DNA from: Clostridia bacterium
Lineage (GTDB): Bacteria; Bacillota; DAOUPZ01
Direction: 5' to 3'
NCBI GenBank assembly: GCA_030625885.1
Contig: DAOUPZ010000011.1
Span: forward strand, 44,650 to 108,649
DNA length: 64,000 nt
In this document: positions 16,889 through 27,172 of the stretch, one piece after another
How the letters are laid out: the number at the start of each line of letters is the position of its first letter
Numbering within the stretch: position 1 is the stretch's first letter
Notes under the pieces: generated by a model
Seen by the model: the letters and a program-made list of their open reading frames with translations, nothing else
Database searches by the model: none
What the model was told of the DNA's origin: nothing
Position numbers and translations under genes: made by a program

Positions 16889-17593
16889 GTGCTGTCAGCC
16901 ATCGTTGGCTTAGCTCTTTCATTATTAAAAGGCACATTATTGCTTGTATCTTTTGTTGCGAATAATACATTTCCTCAGCCTTTAACAAAAGAAGAAGAGG
17001 AAGAACAGTTAAAACGTTGGAAAGAAGGGTGCGATGAAGCAAGAGATATTTTGGTGGAAAGAAATTTGCGTTTAGTAGCCCATATTGTAAAAAAGTTTCC
17101 TTGTGTGGAAGTTGAGCAAGAAGATCTTATATCAATTGGAACCATCGGATTGATTAAGGGTATTAATACATTTGATATGGATAAAGGCGTTCGCTTAGCA
17201 ACTTATGCTGCTCGATGTATTGAAAATGAAATTTTAATGCATCTGCGCGCCACCAAAAAGAATCGGCTGGAAGTTTCTTTACAGGATTCCATTGGTACGG
17301 ATAAAGAGGGGAATGAAATTTCTCTTATCGATATTCTTGGGACAGATCCGGATGTTGTATTGGATATCGTGGAAACCAAGCTTGAATACCGGCATTTGTA
17401 TAAAATCATTAAAGAATTAGATGAACGGGAAATGCAGGTACTTCATATGCGTTTTGGGTTAATGGATGGGATACGGAAAACACAAAAAGAGATTGCCAAA
17501 CAATTAGGGATTTCTCGCTCTTATGTCTCGCGGATCGAGAAGAAGGCGATTTCTAAAATATTAAAAGAGTTAAAAGTAGAAAACTGCCAGTAG
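16889..17593 (+). CDS. sigK: Pro-sigma-K, late mother-cell sporulation sigma factor
   Basis: 234 residues. The first about 20-25 residues form a hydrophobic pro-sequence (A-L-S-L-L-K-G-T-L-L-L-V-S-F) that is removed in known systems. Region 2 contains R-N-L-R-L-V-A-H-I-V-K-K-F and the G-T-I-G-L-I-K-G core-binding and -10 segments; region 4 ends with K-T-Q-K-E-I-A-K-Q-L-G-I-S-R-S-Y-V-S-R-I-E-K-K-A. GTG start with GGAGGTGA. The frame is uninterrupted, so no skin-type element splits the gene here. Confidence 0.95.
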   Translation: MLSAIVGLALSLLKGTLLLVSFVANNTFPQPLTKEEEEEQLKRWKEGCDEARDILVERNLRLVAHIVKKFPCVEVEQEDLISIGTIGLIKGINTFDMDKGVRLATYAARCIENEILMHLRATKKNRLEVSLQDSIGTDKEGNEISLIDILGTDPDVVLDIVETKLEYRHLYKIIKELDEREMQVLHMRFGLMDGIRKTQKEIAKQLGISRSYVSRIEKKAISKILKELKVENCQ

Positions 17594-17607
17594 CTGGCAG
17601 TTTTTTC
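17580..17607 (+). terminator. Terminator of sigK
   Basis: AAAACTGCCAG-TAG-CTGGCAGTTTTTT, a perfect 11-bp stem overlapping the stop codon. Confidence 0.9.
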
Positions 17608-17837
17608 TGTGTAGTCGGGCAGTGTGGCTAAGATAGCGGCTAACGAAGATCGTTAGGGATCGTTACTAAGTAAAGATATGAATAAAAAGTGGTTAGTGCT
17701 AAAGGGCTGTTAAATATTCTATTAATCAAAAGTACCATAATGAAACAAAAAAATATAAAAAAGATACAAATAATGCAGGATTTTGTAAAAAAAAGTATAA
17801 TATAACTTTAATACTAAAGTTATGAGGAGGGAAACAA

Positions 17838-19484
17838 ATGGTTAACAACTTAAGTTCTAAACATAGTAAGCTGGTTGTTGACTTTTTATTGGAGACGATC
17901 GGCATAGAAACAGATGATTTTTATTGGTTATCAAAGGAAGTATCCGATTTTTATTCGGATAGCATTAAAGAGTTAGGGATTATAGAACAGATAACAGAAT
18001 TATTTCCATTAGCAATTATACTTATTGATTGTAATTACAATATTATTTTTGCTAATTCAGCCTATAAAAAGCATTTTTGTTCTGATAAATCAGAATTGAA
18101 AAATAAAAACTACTTGCAAACCATTTTTGACAATAAGAAGTATGATCATCAGGGACGTTACTGCAGCCCAGTACTTTATAGTCTGGACACAGAACGGGAA
18201 TTAAGACGTCAATACGCACGTATTAAACTGAGCTTAAGGCAGGAGCCTTATCGTTATGAGATTTCAACTAAATTAATCCGTGATGACAATCTAGAAGTAA
18301 AAGGTGTTTGTGGCGTTTTCTTTGGCTTAGACGTTCATAATGATATCAATAAAACCATTGTCGATTTTAACTCGAGTCTTTTTTCGCATAACCCTAACCT
18401 CTTTTTTCTTATAAATGAGAAGATCGATACATTAATTCCTCAATATGGCCAACATTTTAGTCATGTTGTTGAAAATTCAGAACTTTTGGGAAAAGCTTAC
18501 GGTTTAAATGAACAGGACTTAGATTTATTGAAGAAAGCGGCAACCTTGCATGAGTTTGGCAAGATTGCGATTCCGTCTGAAGTTTTACAGAAGGAGAAAG
18601 ATTTTACAAAAGAGGAATTGGATATGCTTATGAAGCATTCTGAAACGGCCTATCACCTATTTAAGAATGTAACAGGTTATGAAAAAGTGGCTTTGATTAT
18701 TCGGCATCAATATGAACGATATGATGGGAAGGGCGAACCTTTTGGTTTAAAAGGGGAACAGATTCCGTTAGAATCTAGAATGATTGGTTTGGTTGATCAC
18801 TTTGAACATATGCTAAGTGAGAATTTATATCTCAAAAACCTATCCATTAAAGAGGTATTGCACAAAATCAAAAATCAAAGCGGCAAGAACTTTGATCCTA
18901 AGTTGGTCAGTTTATGGGAAAGTATTATCAGTGATAAGCGCTTAAAAATAGAAAAACACCAAGAACTGAAGAAAACGCAAAACAGGTCGTTGCTCTACGA
19001 GAGTTATTCAATATGCAGAATTTTAGAAAAAGTAATTGCTGAAGAGATTGGAAATCATGCTAAAATTTCAGGGATTACTTTTCCTCAATATCATGTTCTG
19101 ACAATCCTTCGTTTGCAAAATGATTTAATGATTTCCGAAATAGCGCGTTTAGGCTATTGGAGTATTGCTGGTGTTATGAGTTTGGTTGATGGTTTGAAGA
19201 AAAAAGGGCTGGTAAAAACCGAACCGGTTGAAAAGGGGAGAGGTTCTAAAGTTTTAATAACGGCCAGGGGTGAAGGTATTGTTGTAAATCAAATGGAGAA
19301 TATGATGTCAAACCTCGATGAGGTTTTTGAAGATACTGAACTTGAAAATATACAAAATATAGTTTCATTTATTCAGCATAACGTGTTGAATAAATTTTTA
19401 GATCAGGAGGTGATTGAAGATATCGAAGAGCATTTCTTTTTAGCAAAGCGCAAATTTGAGTTAGACAATAGGAATATTCATTAA
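17838..19484 (+). CDS. PAS / degenerate HD-GYP / MarR-type fusion regulator
   Basis: 548 residues. A PAS-like domain (about 45-170: P-L-A-I-I-L-I-D-C-N-Y-N-I-I-F-A-N), an HD-GYP domain (about 200-375) and a MarR-like winged helix (about 385-520: I-S-E-I-A-R-L-G-Y-W-S-I-A-G-V-M, then a K-G-R-G-S-K-V wing). Key HD-GYP residues are altered: L-H-E-F-G-K replaces L-H-D-I-G-K, and G-K-G-E-P replaces G-K-G-Y-P. Loss of the metal aspartate suggests it binds rather than cleaves c-di-GMP, perhaps as a c-di-GMP-responsive transcription factor (inference). GAGGAGG lies upstream of the ATG. Confidence 0.82.
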   Translation: MVNNLSSKHSKLVVDFLLETIGIETDDFYWLSKEVSDFYSDSIKELGIIEQITELFPLAIILIDCNYNIIFANSAYKKHFCSDKSELKNKNYLQTIFDNKKYDHQGRYCSPVLYSLDTERELRRQYARIKLSLRQEPYRYEISTKLIRDDNLEVKGVCGVFFGLDVHNDINKTIVDFNSSLFSHNPNLFFLINEKIDTLIPQYGQHFSHVVENSELLGKAYGLNEQDLDLLKKAATLHEFGKIAIPSEVLQKEKDFTKEELDMLMKHSETAYHLFKNVTGYEKVALIIRHQYERYDGKGEPFGLKGEQIPLESRMIGLVDHFEHMLSENLYLKNLSIKEVLHKIKNQSGKNFDPKLVSLWESIISDKRLKIEKHQELKKTQNRSLLYESYSICRILEKVIAEEIGNHAKISGITFPQYHVLTILRLQNDLMISEIARLGYWSIAGVMSLVDGLKKKGLVKTEPVEKGRGSKVLITARGEGIVVNQMENMMSNLDEVFEDTELENIQNIVSFIQHNVLNKFLDQEVIEDIEEHFFLAKRKFELDNRNIH

Positions 19485-19567
19485 GTTTTGATTAAAAGTA
19501 ATAACTTAAGGTTGATATGAACAAGCAACCAAACAAATACGACTATTATTGTTCAGGAGGAATGATT

Positions 19568-20686
19568 ATGGGGGATGGTATAGAACCATATAAGCTGTTT
19601 TTTAATCATGTGCGGGATATATTCTTGTTTGTCAGTTTAGACGGGCAAATATTAGAAGCCAATCAGGCGGCTGTTGACGCGTATGGATATAATTATAATG
19701 AGTTATTGTCCATGGCAATTAACGATTTGAGGGCAAAAGATGCCTCTCATTTGGTTAGCCAACAAATCAAGGATACTCAGGAAGGGTTGTTGTTTGAAAC
19801 CGTTCATCAGCGGAAAGACGGTTGTGTTTTTCCCGTAGAAGTGCATTCTAATGGTGTTCGGTTAGGTAGTGAAATAGTCTTGATGAGCGTTATTCGTGAT
19901 ATAACGCTGCGTAAGAAGCTTCAAGAAAAAATAGTGGCCAGTGAATTAAGGTATAGAGAATTATTCAAAAATATGAGCAGCGGGGTAGCGATATATGAAG
20001 CCCAGGATAATGGAAATGACTTTGTATTCAAGGATATTAACCTGGCTGCAGAGCAGATCGATCGGATCACTAAAGAAGAGGTGATCGGCAGGAGCATCAT
20101 CGAGATATTTCCCGGTGTTAAAGCATTTGGCTTTTTTGAGGTCCTAAAAAATGTTTGGCAAACCGGTGTTTCGGAGTATTTTCCCATCTCAGAGTATAAT
20201 GATGAAAGAATTGTGGGTTGGCGGGAAAATTTCGTATATAAGTTGTCTTCAGGGGAAATCGTTGCCATTTATGATGATGTTACAGATGTTATGAAGATGC
20301 ATGAACAGTTACGGGTTTCCGATCAATTATTAATGCAGATGGATGATGCGATTTTGTTTACCGATCTAAAGGGTAAAATTTTGCGATGGGAAGGGAAAGC
20401 TGAGGAAATAATGGGTTATAAAGCAGAAGAAGTGTTGGGTAAGACTGTCGATTGTTTTCATCAGCCTGAAGTAAGGGAGACGATGACTGCAGACATTATT
20501 AGAGAGGTTAATGAAAAAGGCATGTTTGTGGGTCACATTCCCTGTTTGAGAAAAGACGGTACCAAAATAGATATTGAGACAATTGTCAAATTGGTTCTTG
20601 ATATAGTAGGCAATCCTATAGGTTTAATTGGTATCAATAAGCCGATGATGCAGAGTAAACAATCTGCTGAGGTAAAATCAACCTAA
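19568..20686 (+). CDS. Three-PAS sensor protein without output domain
   Basis: 373 residues forming three PAS folds (about 5-120, 130-245, 250-365). There is no kinase, GGDEF, HD or HTH region after them. PAS2 carries W-Q-T-G-V-S-E-Y-F, a tryptophan-bearing W-R-E-N-F-V-Y-K-L and S-S-G-E-I-V-A-I-Y-D-D-V-T, a variant also found as the first PAS of the protein at 23088. Ligand and partner are unknown; it may act by docking to its neighbours. ATG 19568 is preferred because AGGAGG is 7 bp before it; ATG 19517 would add 17 residues. Confidence 0.72.
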   Translation: MGDGIEPYKLFFNHVRDIFLFVSLDGQILEANQAAVDAYGYNYNELLSMAINDLRAKDASHLVSQQIKDTQEGLLFETVHQRKDGCVFPVEVHSNGVRLGSEIVLMSVIRDITLRKKLQEKIVASELRYRELFKNMSSGVAIYEAQDNGNDFVFKDINLAAEQIDRITKEEVIGRSIIEIFPGVKAFGFFEVLKNVWQTGVSEYFPISEYNDERIVGWRENFVYKLSSGEIVAIYDDVTDVMKMHEQLRVSDQLLMQMDDAILFTDLKGKILRWEGKAEEIMGYKAEEVLGKTVDCFHQPEVRETMTADIIREVNEKGMFVGHIPCLRKDGTKIDIETIVKLVLDIVGNPIGLIGINKPMMQSKQSAEVKST

Positions 20687-20780
20687 AGAATGGTTAAAAC
20701 ATATTATTGAAAAGTACCATTGACGAATGATTTTAACAGATGTATAAGAAAAAATAATGCTTTACAAAGGGGGCAATAAG

Positions 20781-22850
20781 ATGTCAGAAAAATCAAAAAA
20801 CCTAAAAACAGATAGTATCAAATCCAGCATCGCAAGTAAATTTTCAGTGATCATGTGCATTTCAATCATTCTAGTGTTTGCCATGATTGGCACCTTTTTC
20901 TATAACTATTCCAAGAACCTTATAACAAATGATGTGACCAATGAATTGCAATTAAAGTCTGACTCTATATCCAAAGAAATAAATGACTACTTTGAAAATG
21001 CGATGATTGTCACCAAACAAATGGCTACGAATCAGGAGATAAAACATTATTTGCGCAACGTCAATATTAGGGCGGATATTACGTCTAATTCTTATTATGC
21101 ATCTGTATTGAAAACGCTGAAAGAAATCGAACAAGAAAATGAACAAATTTACTTGTCGTGGATTGCTAATGAGAATGCTAACTTTTATATTGACCACCTA
21201 GGGAATATTTCGGGGGAAGATTATGATGTTCGGGTTCGTCCCTGGTATCAATTAGCAACGGGTGCTCAAGGGGTGGTTTTTACATCACCGTATGTTGATG
21301 TGGGGACTCAAAGTACAATTATGTCTGCGATAATGGCGATCAGGGAAAATAATGAGGTCATAGGATTTGCATCATGTGATATAAGATTAGACGCTATTCC
21401 TGGGATCATGGATCAATACCGGATTGGCGAAAATGGGAGAAATGTTTTGATCGCCAATGACGGAACCTATATTTATAATGAAGATGCAGAGAAAATCATG
21501 AACGCCAATATTCTGGATGAAAAGCAGGAGATTCGACAAATTGGAAACGAAATGCTGAGCGGGAAAACAGGGATAGAAGAAATTGAATATAAAGATCGTG
21601 ACTATTATTTATCTTATTATCCCATACCGAGTAACCATTGGTCTGTAGGGCTTTTGACAGATAAAGAAGAGGCGTTACAAAGATTATCAAAACTGACCAT
21701 CAGAATATTGTTATATTTTATTCTCGCTACAATTGGTTTGATCTTAATGGCTTATATAACCGTCAAAAAAACAATTAGTCCTTTGACCCTTGCCAGCGCC
21801 TTTGGGGAAAAGATAGCAAGTGGCGACTTTACCCAAAAAGCAGACGAAACATTCTTGCATAAAGAGGATGAGATTGGGCAGCTCGCAAGAGCGTTTAATA
21901 ATATTCAAACGAATCTATCAGAGACGATCAGGAATATCTTGCAATCTTCACAGGAATTAGCGGCATCATCAGAAGAAATGGCAGCCATAACGGAACAAAC
22001 GGCAACGGCTTCTGAGGAAGTGGCCAAAACCATAGAAGAAATTTCCAAAGGCGCTACACAACAGGCAGCAGATACCGAGAATGGGTCTGAAAAAGCCACA
22101 GAATTGGGAGAAATTATTGAAAAAGATTATCATAACATTGAAGCACTAAATCAATCATCATTGGAAATCGGTAGATTAATCAATGATGGGCTAGAGATCA
22201 TCAAAGTTTTAATTGAAAAAACAAAAGAAAACAATCAGGCGACTCAAGATGTATATGAAGGCATCTTAAAAACAAATGAAAGTTCGGAGCAAATTGGGCA
22301 AGCGAGTAAGGTGATTGCTTCGATTGCGGATCAAACCAATTTATTAGCGCTCAATGCTGCGATTGAAGCGGCCAGAGCCGGCGAAGCCGGGAAAGGCTTT
22401 GCGGTTGTAGCGGAGGAGATACGTAAACTGGCGGAACAATCCACATCGTCTACCAAACAAATTGATGAAGTGGTTAAGAAATTACAGGAAAATGCACAGG
22501 ATTCTGTGGAAACAATGGAAAGTGTAGCAACTACTGCGAAAAAGCAAGAAGAAAGCGTCAAAGCGACGGAAGAAAAATATCAAGAGATTGCCGGTGCCAT
22601 TAAGGCAGCTGAAGCGGCAACGGAAGCATTAAACATTTCGGGTAAAGAAATGGAGAAGAAGAAAGGAGAAATTATCGGCGTTTTACAAAATTTATCCGCT
22701 ATCGCGCAGCAGAATGCTGCTGGCACACAAGAAGCGTCTGCAGCTACGGAAGAACAGACGGCGTCAATTGAAGAAATTGCGAATACTTCTGATAACTTAT
22801 CGCAATTGGCACAAGCACTGCAGCAGGCGGTTGCACAATTCAAGATTTAA
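20781..22850 (+). CDS. Methyl-accepting chemotaxis protein with dCache sensor
   Basis: 690 residues: cytoplasmic start, membrane helix (about 22-44), extracellular double Cache domain (about 50-300; [10 protein letters not shown] and Y-Y-L-S-Y-Y-P-I signatures), second membrane helix (about 305-328), HAMP, and a long coiled methyl-accepting domain with the CheW/CheA tip [21 protein letters not shown]. dCache receptors often bind amino acids, amines or carboxylates; the ligand here is unknown. ATG 20781 has AAAGGGGG upstream; the upstream ATG 20757 lacks a site. Confidence 0.94.
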   Translation: MSEKSKNLKTDSIKSSIASKFSVIMCISIILVFAMIGTFFYNYSKNLITNDVTNELQLKSDSISKEINDYFENAMIVTKQMATNQEIKHYLRNVNIRADITSNSYYASVLKTLKEIEQENEQIYLSWIANENANFYIDHLGNISGEDYDVRVRPWYQLATGAQGVVFTSPYVDVGTQSTIMSAIMAIRENNEVIGFASCDIRLDAIPGIMDQYRIGENGRNVLIANDGTYIYNEDAEKIMNANILDEKQEIRQIGNEMLSGKTGIEEIEYKDRDYYLSYYPIPSNHWSVGLLTDKEEALQRLSKLTIRILLYFILATIGLILMAYITVKKTISPLTLASAFGEKIASGDFTQKADETFLHKEDEIGQLARAFNNIQTNLSETIRNILQSSQELAASSEEMAAITEQTATASEEVAKTIEEISKGATQQAADTENGSEKATELGEIIEKDYHNIEALNQSSLEIGRLINDGLEIIKVLIEKTKENNQATQDVYEGILKTNESSEQIGQASKVIASIADQTNLLALNAAIEAARAGEAGKGFAVVAEEIRKLAEQSTSSTKQIDEVVKKLQENAQDSVETMESVATTAKKQEESVKATEEKYQEIAGAIKAAEAATEALNISGKEMEKKKGEIIGVLQNLSAIAQQNAAGTQEASAATEEQTASIEEIANTSDNLSQLAQALQQAVAQFKI

Positions 22851-23087
22851 ATAATAAAAGTTAGTATATAGAACGCATTAAATATTTTTCAAAGGTTATA
22901 AGAATAATTTTTTTGTTTCCATATTAGGATAAAGGGGAAAGTTGGAAGTAAGGGAGCGATCTTTCTACTTTCCCATTTAACCTAAAATCCAAAATAGGCA
23001 GAAAGTTTATCCATCTCATTTTTTACAATAAATATTATGTCATATATCTATTGTAAGCTATATATGAAATAAAGGGTGTGGAACGTT

Positions 23088-25457
23088 ATGGAAAGGGACC
23101 TAAAGGTGTGTAAGGCGTTTGAGGAGAAACTGGCGGAGAGTGAAGTCCTGTTTCGGGGGCTTTTCGATACCATGCCCAGTGGGGCGGCGGTTTATGAAGT
23201 GGTTAATGAGGGCATTTGCGGAAAAGACTACATCATCAAAGATTTTAACCGAACCAGTTTGCAAATGGAAGGCAAGAAAAAAGAAGATGTTGTGGGTAAA
23301 AGTTTATATGATTTGCGTCCTAATATCGATCAATTTGGTTTGATTGATACGTTTCGCCAAGTATGGCAGACCGGTCAACCTGCCTTTTTGCCCGGAAAGG
23401 TTTACAGAGATGATCACTTTTGTAATTGGTATGAAAACTGGGTTTTTAAACTGCCTTCTGGGGAAATTGTTGCAATTTATAATGATGTAACGGAACGGAA
23501 ACGGGCGGAAGAGAATTTAAAGAAACGATTAAAGTATGAACAATTGCTATATAAGATTTCCTCCCTTGCGGTTAATTACAAAAAGATTGATGCGTTTTTA
23601 AATGAATGCCTTGCATTAATGGGTGAAACGTTAGAAGTGAGCCGAATTTATATTTTTGAATATCGCCAAAATACGGACATTATGGATAATACTTACGAAT
23701 GGGTTGCGCCGGGTATTAGGCCGGAAAAGGAGAATCTGCAAGGGATTGATAGTGCAACTATTTTTTGGTGGACACAAATACTGAAAGGTAACAGAATCAT
23801 TAATTTTAGCGATATTGAGGAAATCACTGACAAAGGGACAAAAGAAGTATTGCGGGCACAAAATATAAAATCCATTTTGGCGGTTCCTCTTTTTATTGAT
23901 AATATTTTTTGGGGTTTTTGGGGTTTTGATGACTGTCTGGAATATCATGAATGGCCGAAAGAAGATATTGATCTGTTGCTTTCTATTGCCAGTATTATGA
24001 CTCAGGCATTTTTGCGCAAACGCGCGGAGCAATCTTTGTTTTCCGAAAAGGAACGATTAAGGGTGACGTTACATTCAATTGGCGATGGTGTGATCACCAC
24101 TGATAAAAAAGGCTGCGTCACCATGCTCAATGACGTAGCCGAACAACTCACCGGATGGACTCAAAGAGAAGCTGCAGGAAAACCCTTAATTGAAGTTTTT
24201 AATATCATTAATGAAAAGACACGTCTTCAATGTGAAAATCCGGTTGACAAGGTGCTTCAAACGGGTATGATTGTAGGGCTTGCCAATCATACTGCGCTAA
24301 TTTCAAAGGATGGAACAGAACGGGCGATCGCGGATAGTGCGGCACCGATCAGAGATCAAAAAGGAAATGTGCTGGGTGTTATTTTGGTTTTTCGTGATGT
24401 TACCCAAGAAAAGCAGAAAGAAGAGGAAATTATCTATTTAAGTTACCATGATTTGTTAACGGGTCTTTATAATCGTGCATTTTTTGAGAAGGAATTAGAA
24501 CGATTAGATATGGAAGCGTATCTTCCCTTATCATTAATCATGGGGGATGTCAACGGATTAAAGATAACCAATGATGTGTTTGGTCATCAAGAAGGAGACC
24601 GTCTCCTGAAGACAATAGCACGTTTGATGAAGGAATCCTGTCGGCAGGGAGACATCATTGCCAGATGGGCCGGGGATGAATTTGTTATCCTTTTACCCAA
24701 TACTTCTAATAAGGCAGCAAACGAAATATGTGAACAGATCAATCAATCATGTGTTAATAAAGAGCAGGATGGACTGCATGTCAGCATTTCTCTAGGATGT
24801 GCGACAAAAGAACAATCATCTGAAAGCATATTGAGGGTACTTAAAAATGCTGAAGATTTCATGTATAAGCGTAAATTGTTAGAAAGCAAAAGCTTACGTA
24901 GTGCCATTGTTTCTTCTATGAGGAATACGCTGTTTGAGAAAAGCCATGAAACGGAAGAGCATGCAGAACGGTTAAGTCATTATTGTAAACAAATAGGTAT
25001 GGTGATGGGCTTATCAGAGAATGAACTCAATGAACTTGAATTATTAGGTATGCTTCATGATATCGGCAAAATAGGAATAATGGATAGTATTTTAACTAAG
25101 CCGGGTCCATTAAACGATGAAGAGTGGGTGGAAATGAAAAAGCATCCTGAAATTGGTTATCGCATCGCTCAATCCGTACCACATCTATTACAAATTGCGG
25201 AATATATTTTATCTCATCATGAACGGTGGGATGGTAAAGGATATCCACAAGGGTTGGAAGCAGCAAACATACCGTTTTTGGCACGGATTTTGGCAGTTGT
25301 AGATGCTTATGATGCCATGAGATCGGATCGAGTTTATCGAAAAGCTTTACCAGAAAGCAAGGCGAGAGAAGAACTGAAGAAGCATGCTGGTACACAATTT
25401 GACCCTAGCATCGTACATGTTTTTCTTAATCAAGTACTCAAGGATAAAGAATCATAA
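23088..25457 (+). CDS. PAS-GAF-PAS-GGDEF-HD-GYP cyclic-di-GMP protein
   Basis: About 789 residues, five domains in order: PAS (10-135) like PAS2 of the neighbour at 19568, GAF (150-320), PAS (325-450), GGDEF (455-615) and HD-GYP (615-789). The diguanylate cyclase site reads A-G-D-E-F in place of G-G-D-E-F, a variant often still active. HD-GYP is complete: M-L-H-D-I-G-K-I-G, H-H-E-R-W-D-G-K-G-Y-P. So it may both make and hydrolyse c-di-GMP, with activity set by GAF/PAS ligands (inference). ATG 23088 is chosen; GTG 23076 is possible. Confidence 0.92.
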   Translation: MERDLKVCKAFEEKLAESEVLFRGLFDTMPSGAAVYEVVNEGICGKDYIIKDFNRTSLQMEGKKKEDVVGKSLYDLRPNIDQFGLIDTFRQVWQTGQPAFLPGKVYRDDHFCNWYENWVFKLPSGEIVAIYNDVTERKRAEENLKKRLKYEQLLYKISSLAVNYKKIDAFLNECLALMGETLEVSRIYIFEYRQNTDIMDNTYEWVAPGIRPEKENLQGIDSATIFWWTQILKGNRIINFSDIEEITDKGTKEVLRAQNIKSILAVPLFIDNIFWGFWGFDDCLEYHEWPKEDIDLLLSIASIMTQAFLRKRAEQSLFSEKERLRVTLHSIGDGVITTDKKGCVTMLNDVAEQLTGWTQREAAGKPLIEVFNIINEKTRLQCENPVDKVLQTGMIVGLANHTALISKDGTERAIADSAAPIRDQKGNVLGVILVFRDVTQEKQKEEEIIYLSYHDLLTGLYNRAFFEKELERLDMEAYLPLSLIMGDVNGLKITNDVFGHQEGDRLLKTIARLMKESCRQGDIIARWAGDEFVILLPNTSNKAANEICEQINQSCVNKEQDGLHVSISLGCATKEQSSESILRVLKNAEDFMYKRKLLESKSLRSAIVSSMRNTLFEKSHETEEHAERLSHYCKQIGMVMGLSENELNELELLGMLHDIGKIGIMDSILTKPGPLNDEEWVEMKKHPEIGYRIAQSVPHLLQIAEYILSHHERWDGKGYPQGLEAANIPFLARILAVVDAYDAMRSDRVYRKALPESKAREELKKHAGTQFDPSIVHVFLNQVLKDKES

Positions 25458-25478
25458 AATTTAATTTTGTCACATAAC

Positions 25479-25508
25479 AAAAAACTGCCCATAACGGGCA
25501 GTTTTTTT
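25479..25508 (+). terminator. Terminator after the GGDEF/HD-GYP gene
   Basis: AAAAACTGCCC-ATAAC-GGGCAGTTTTTTT. Confidence 0.9.
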
Positions 25509-25591
25509 GTTATGAAAAACATCATATTGGCTAATAATACAAGAAACAGAAAGATAGTAGTAAGTGAAATAAGCGAATAGAGGGTACCGAT

Positions 25592-27172
25592 ATGTTTAAG
25601 AACATTAAAGATAGGATTATGAATAAAAAGAGAAATGAAAATATAAATGAAAATATAACTGAAAATATAACTGAGCATGAAGCATGGGAATTGAATCAAT
25701 CTCTTGATAAGAATAAGGCATTGCTTCAAACCATTTTGGATAATGATGATATGGTTACATTTAGAGATTTTGAAACAAAGGGTAAAGCATCCCTAAAATG
25801 TTTTATTGTTTGTGTCAATGGGATGGTAAACAATGAAATGATCAATGAAAATATTATTCAACCTGTTACAAATGCCTCATTAGATGAAATTAGCAAGCAG
25901 ACCAAGATAACAGATGCCTTTATTAACAAGATCATTGTATCCAACAGTATTACCAAAACTTCTGATGTGAATCAATTGGTGTGCTCCGTGTTATATGGGG
26001 ATACGATTTTATTGATTGAAAACGAAACAGAAGCTTTGATAATCGATACGAAGGGTTGGGGAATGAGGGGCATTTCTGAGCCTTTAGCTGAAAGAGTGGT
26101 TCGGGGGCCAAGAGAAGGTTTTACAGAATCTGTTATGCCTAACTTAGCCTTAATAAGGAAGAGAATATCTAATCCGGATCTGAAATTTCAATTCAAAGAA
26201 ATCGGTGTTCGTACAAAGACAAAAACTTGTCTCTGCTATATCAACGGATTGGTCAATCCAAAAATACTTCAAGAATTAATGGAAAGATTGGATGATATTA
26301 ACATCGATGGTATCACGGATTCAGGTATGATAGAAGAATTAATAAAGGATGCACCCCTTTCTCCATTTGCGACAATAGGCAATACGGAAAGACCGGATGT
26401 GGTTGTCAGCAAGTTGCTAGAAGGTCGGATTGCATTGGTGTGTGACGGGACACCATTTGTTTTAACGCTGCCTTATTTATTTATTGAATACTTTCAAGCC
26501 AATGAAGATTATTATAATAATTATATATATGGGTCTATTAACCGACTCCTTAAAGGATTTGGATTTTTCCTATCTACCAGTGTTCCTGCTGTTTATGTGG
26601 CGCTGATCACATTTCATCAAGAAATGATTCCCACCCCTCTGATTTTGAGTGTTTTTGCAGCAAGGCAAGGTATTCCTTTTCCTACTGTGGTTGAAGCGGT
26701 TATTATGCTCATTGCGTTTGAAATACTAAGAGAAGGCGGCATTAGATTGCCAGGGCCGATTGGATCAGCTATTGGTTTTGTAGGGGCGCTTATTATCGGG
26801 CAGGCAGCAGTAGAGGCCAAGTTTGTTAGTGCACCTATGATCATTATCGTTGCATTAACCGGCATATCTAATTTTCTGGTTCCTAAAATGTTTGGTCCGC
26901 TTCTTGTTATGCGATTGCTTTTCTTAATTTCGGCTTCGTTTTTAGGGCTATTTGGTTATTTGTTTGGGGTGATTGGATTATTTATTCATTTGATGTCAAT
27001 ACGATCGTTTGGTCTTCCTTATATGTTGCATACAGGGGATCTGAAAATGCAGGATATTAAAGATACAACGATTAGGGCACCCTGGTGGACGATGAAAAAT
27101 CGCCCTAAATTGCTTGCGAATGAAGATTCAAATCGTCAATTCACAGGTAACTTGGGAAAGAAGGAAAGATGA
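25592..27172 (+). CDS. gerKA: Spore germination receptor subunit A (GerKA-like)
   Basis: 526 residues with the GerA-A layout: acidic asparagine-rich start with repeated E-N-I-N/T units, soluble N-terminal domains (about 30-290) including R-G-P-R-E-G-F-T-E-S, the P-L-S-P-F segment, and four to five membrane helices in the C-terminal third (I-P-T-P-L-I-L-S-V, R-L-P-G-P-I-G-S-A-I-G-F-V-G). It forms the inner-membrane nutrient receptor of spores with subunits B and C. The order A-C-B that follows is the clostridial gerK arrangement. The germinant cannot be deduced. Confidence 0.93.
   Translation: MFKNIKDRIMNKKRNENINENITENITEHEAWELNQSLDKNKALLQTILDNDDMVTFRDFETKGKASLKCFIVCVNGMVNNEMINENIIQPVTNASLDEISKQTKITDAFINKIIVSNSITKTSDVNQLVCSVLYGDTILLIENETEALIIDTKGWGMRGISEPLAERVVRGPREGFTESVMPNLALIRKRISNPDLKFQFKEIGVRTKTKTCLCYINGLVNPKILQELMERLDDINIDGITDSGMIEELIKDAPLSPFATIGNTERPDVVVSKLLEGRIALVCDGTPFVLTLPYLFIEYFQANEDYYNNYIYGSINRLLKGFGFFLSTSVPAVYVALITFHQEMIPTPLILSVFAARQGIPFPTVVEAVIMLIAFEILREGGIRLPGPIGSAIGFVGALIIGQAAVEAKFVSAPMIIIVALTGISNFLVPKMFGPLLVMRLLFLISASFLGLFGYLFGVIGLFIHLMSIRSFGLPYMLHTGDLKMQDIKDTTIRAPWWTMKNRPKLLANEDSNRQFTGNLGKKER

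Noticed and set aside
16889..17593. Possible skin-type interruption of sigK
   Set aside because: The frame is continuous from the pro-sequence to region 4 at normal length, so there is no insertion.
20952..22843. Several long minus-strand frames opposite the chemoreceptor gene
   Set aside because: Shadows caused by the repetitive Ala/Glu/Ser codons of the signalling domain; no ribosome sites and implausible composition.
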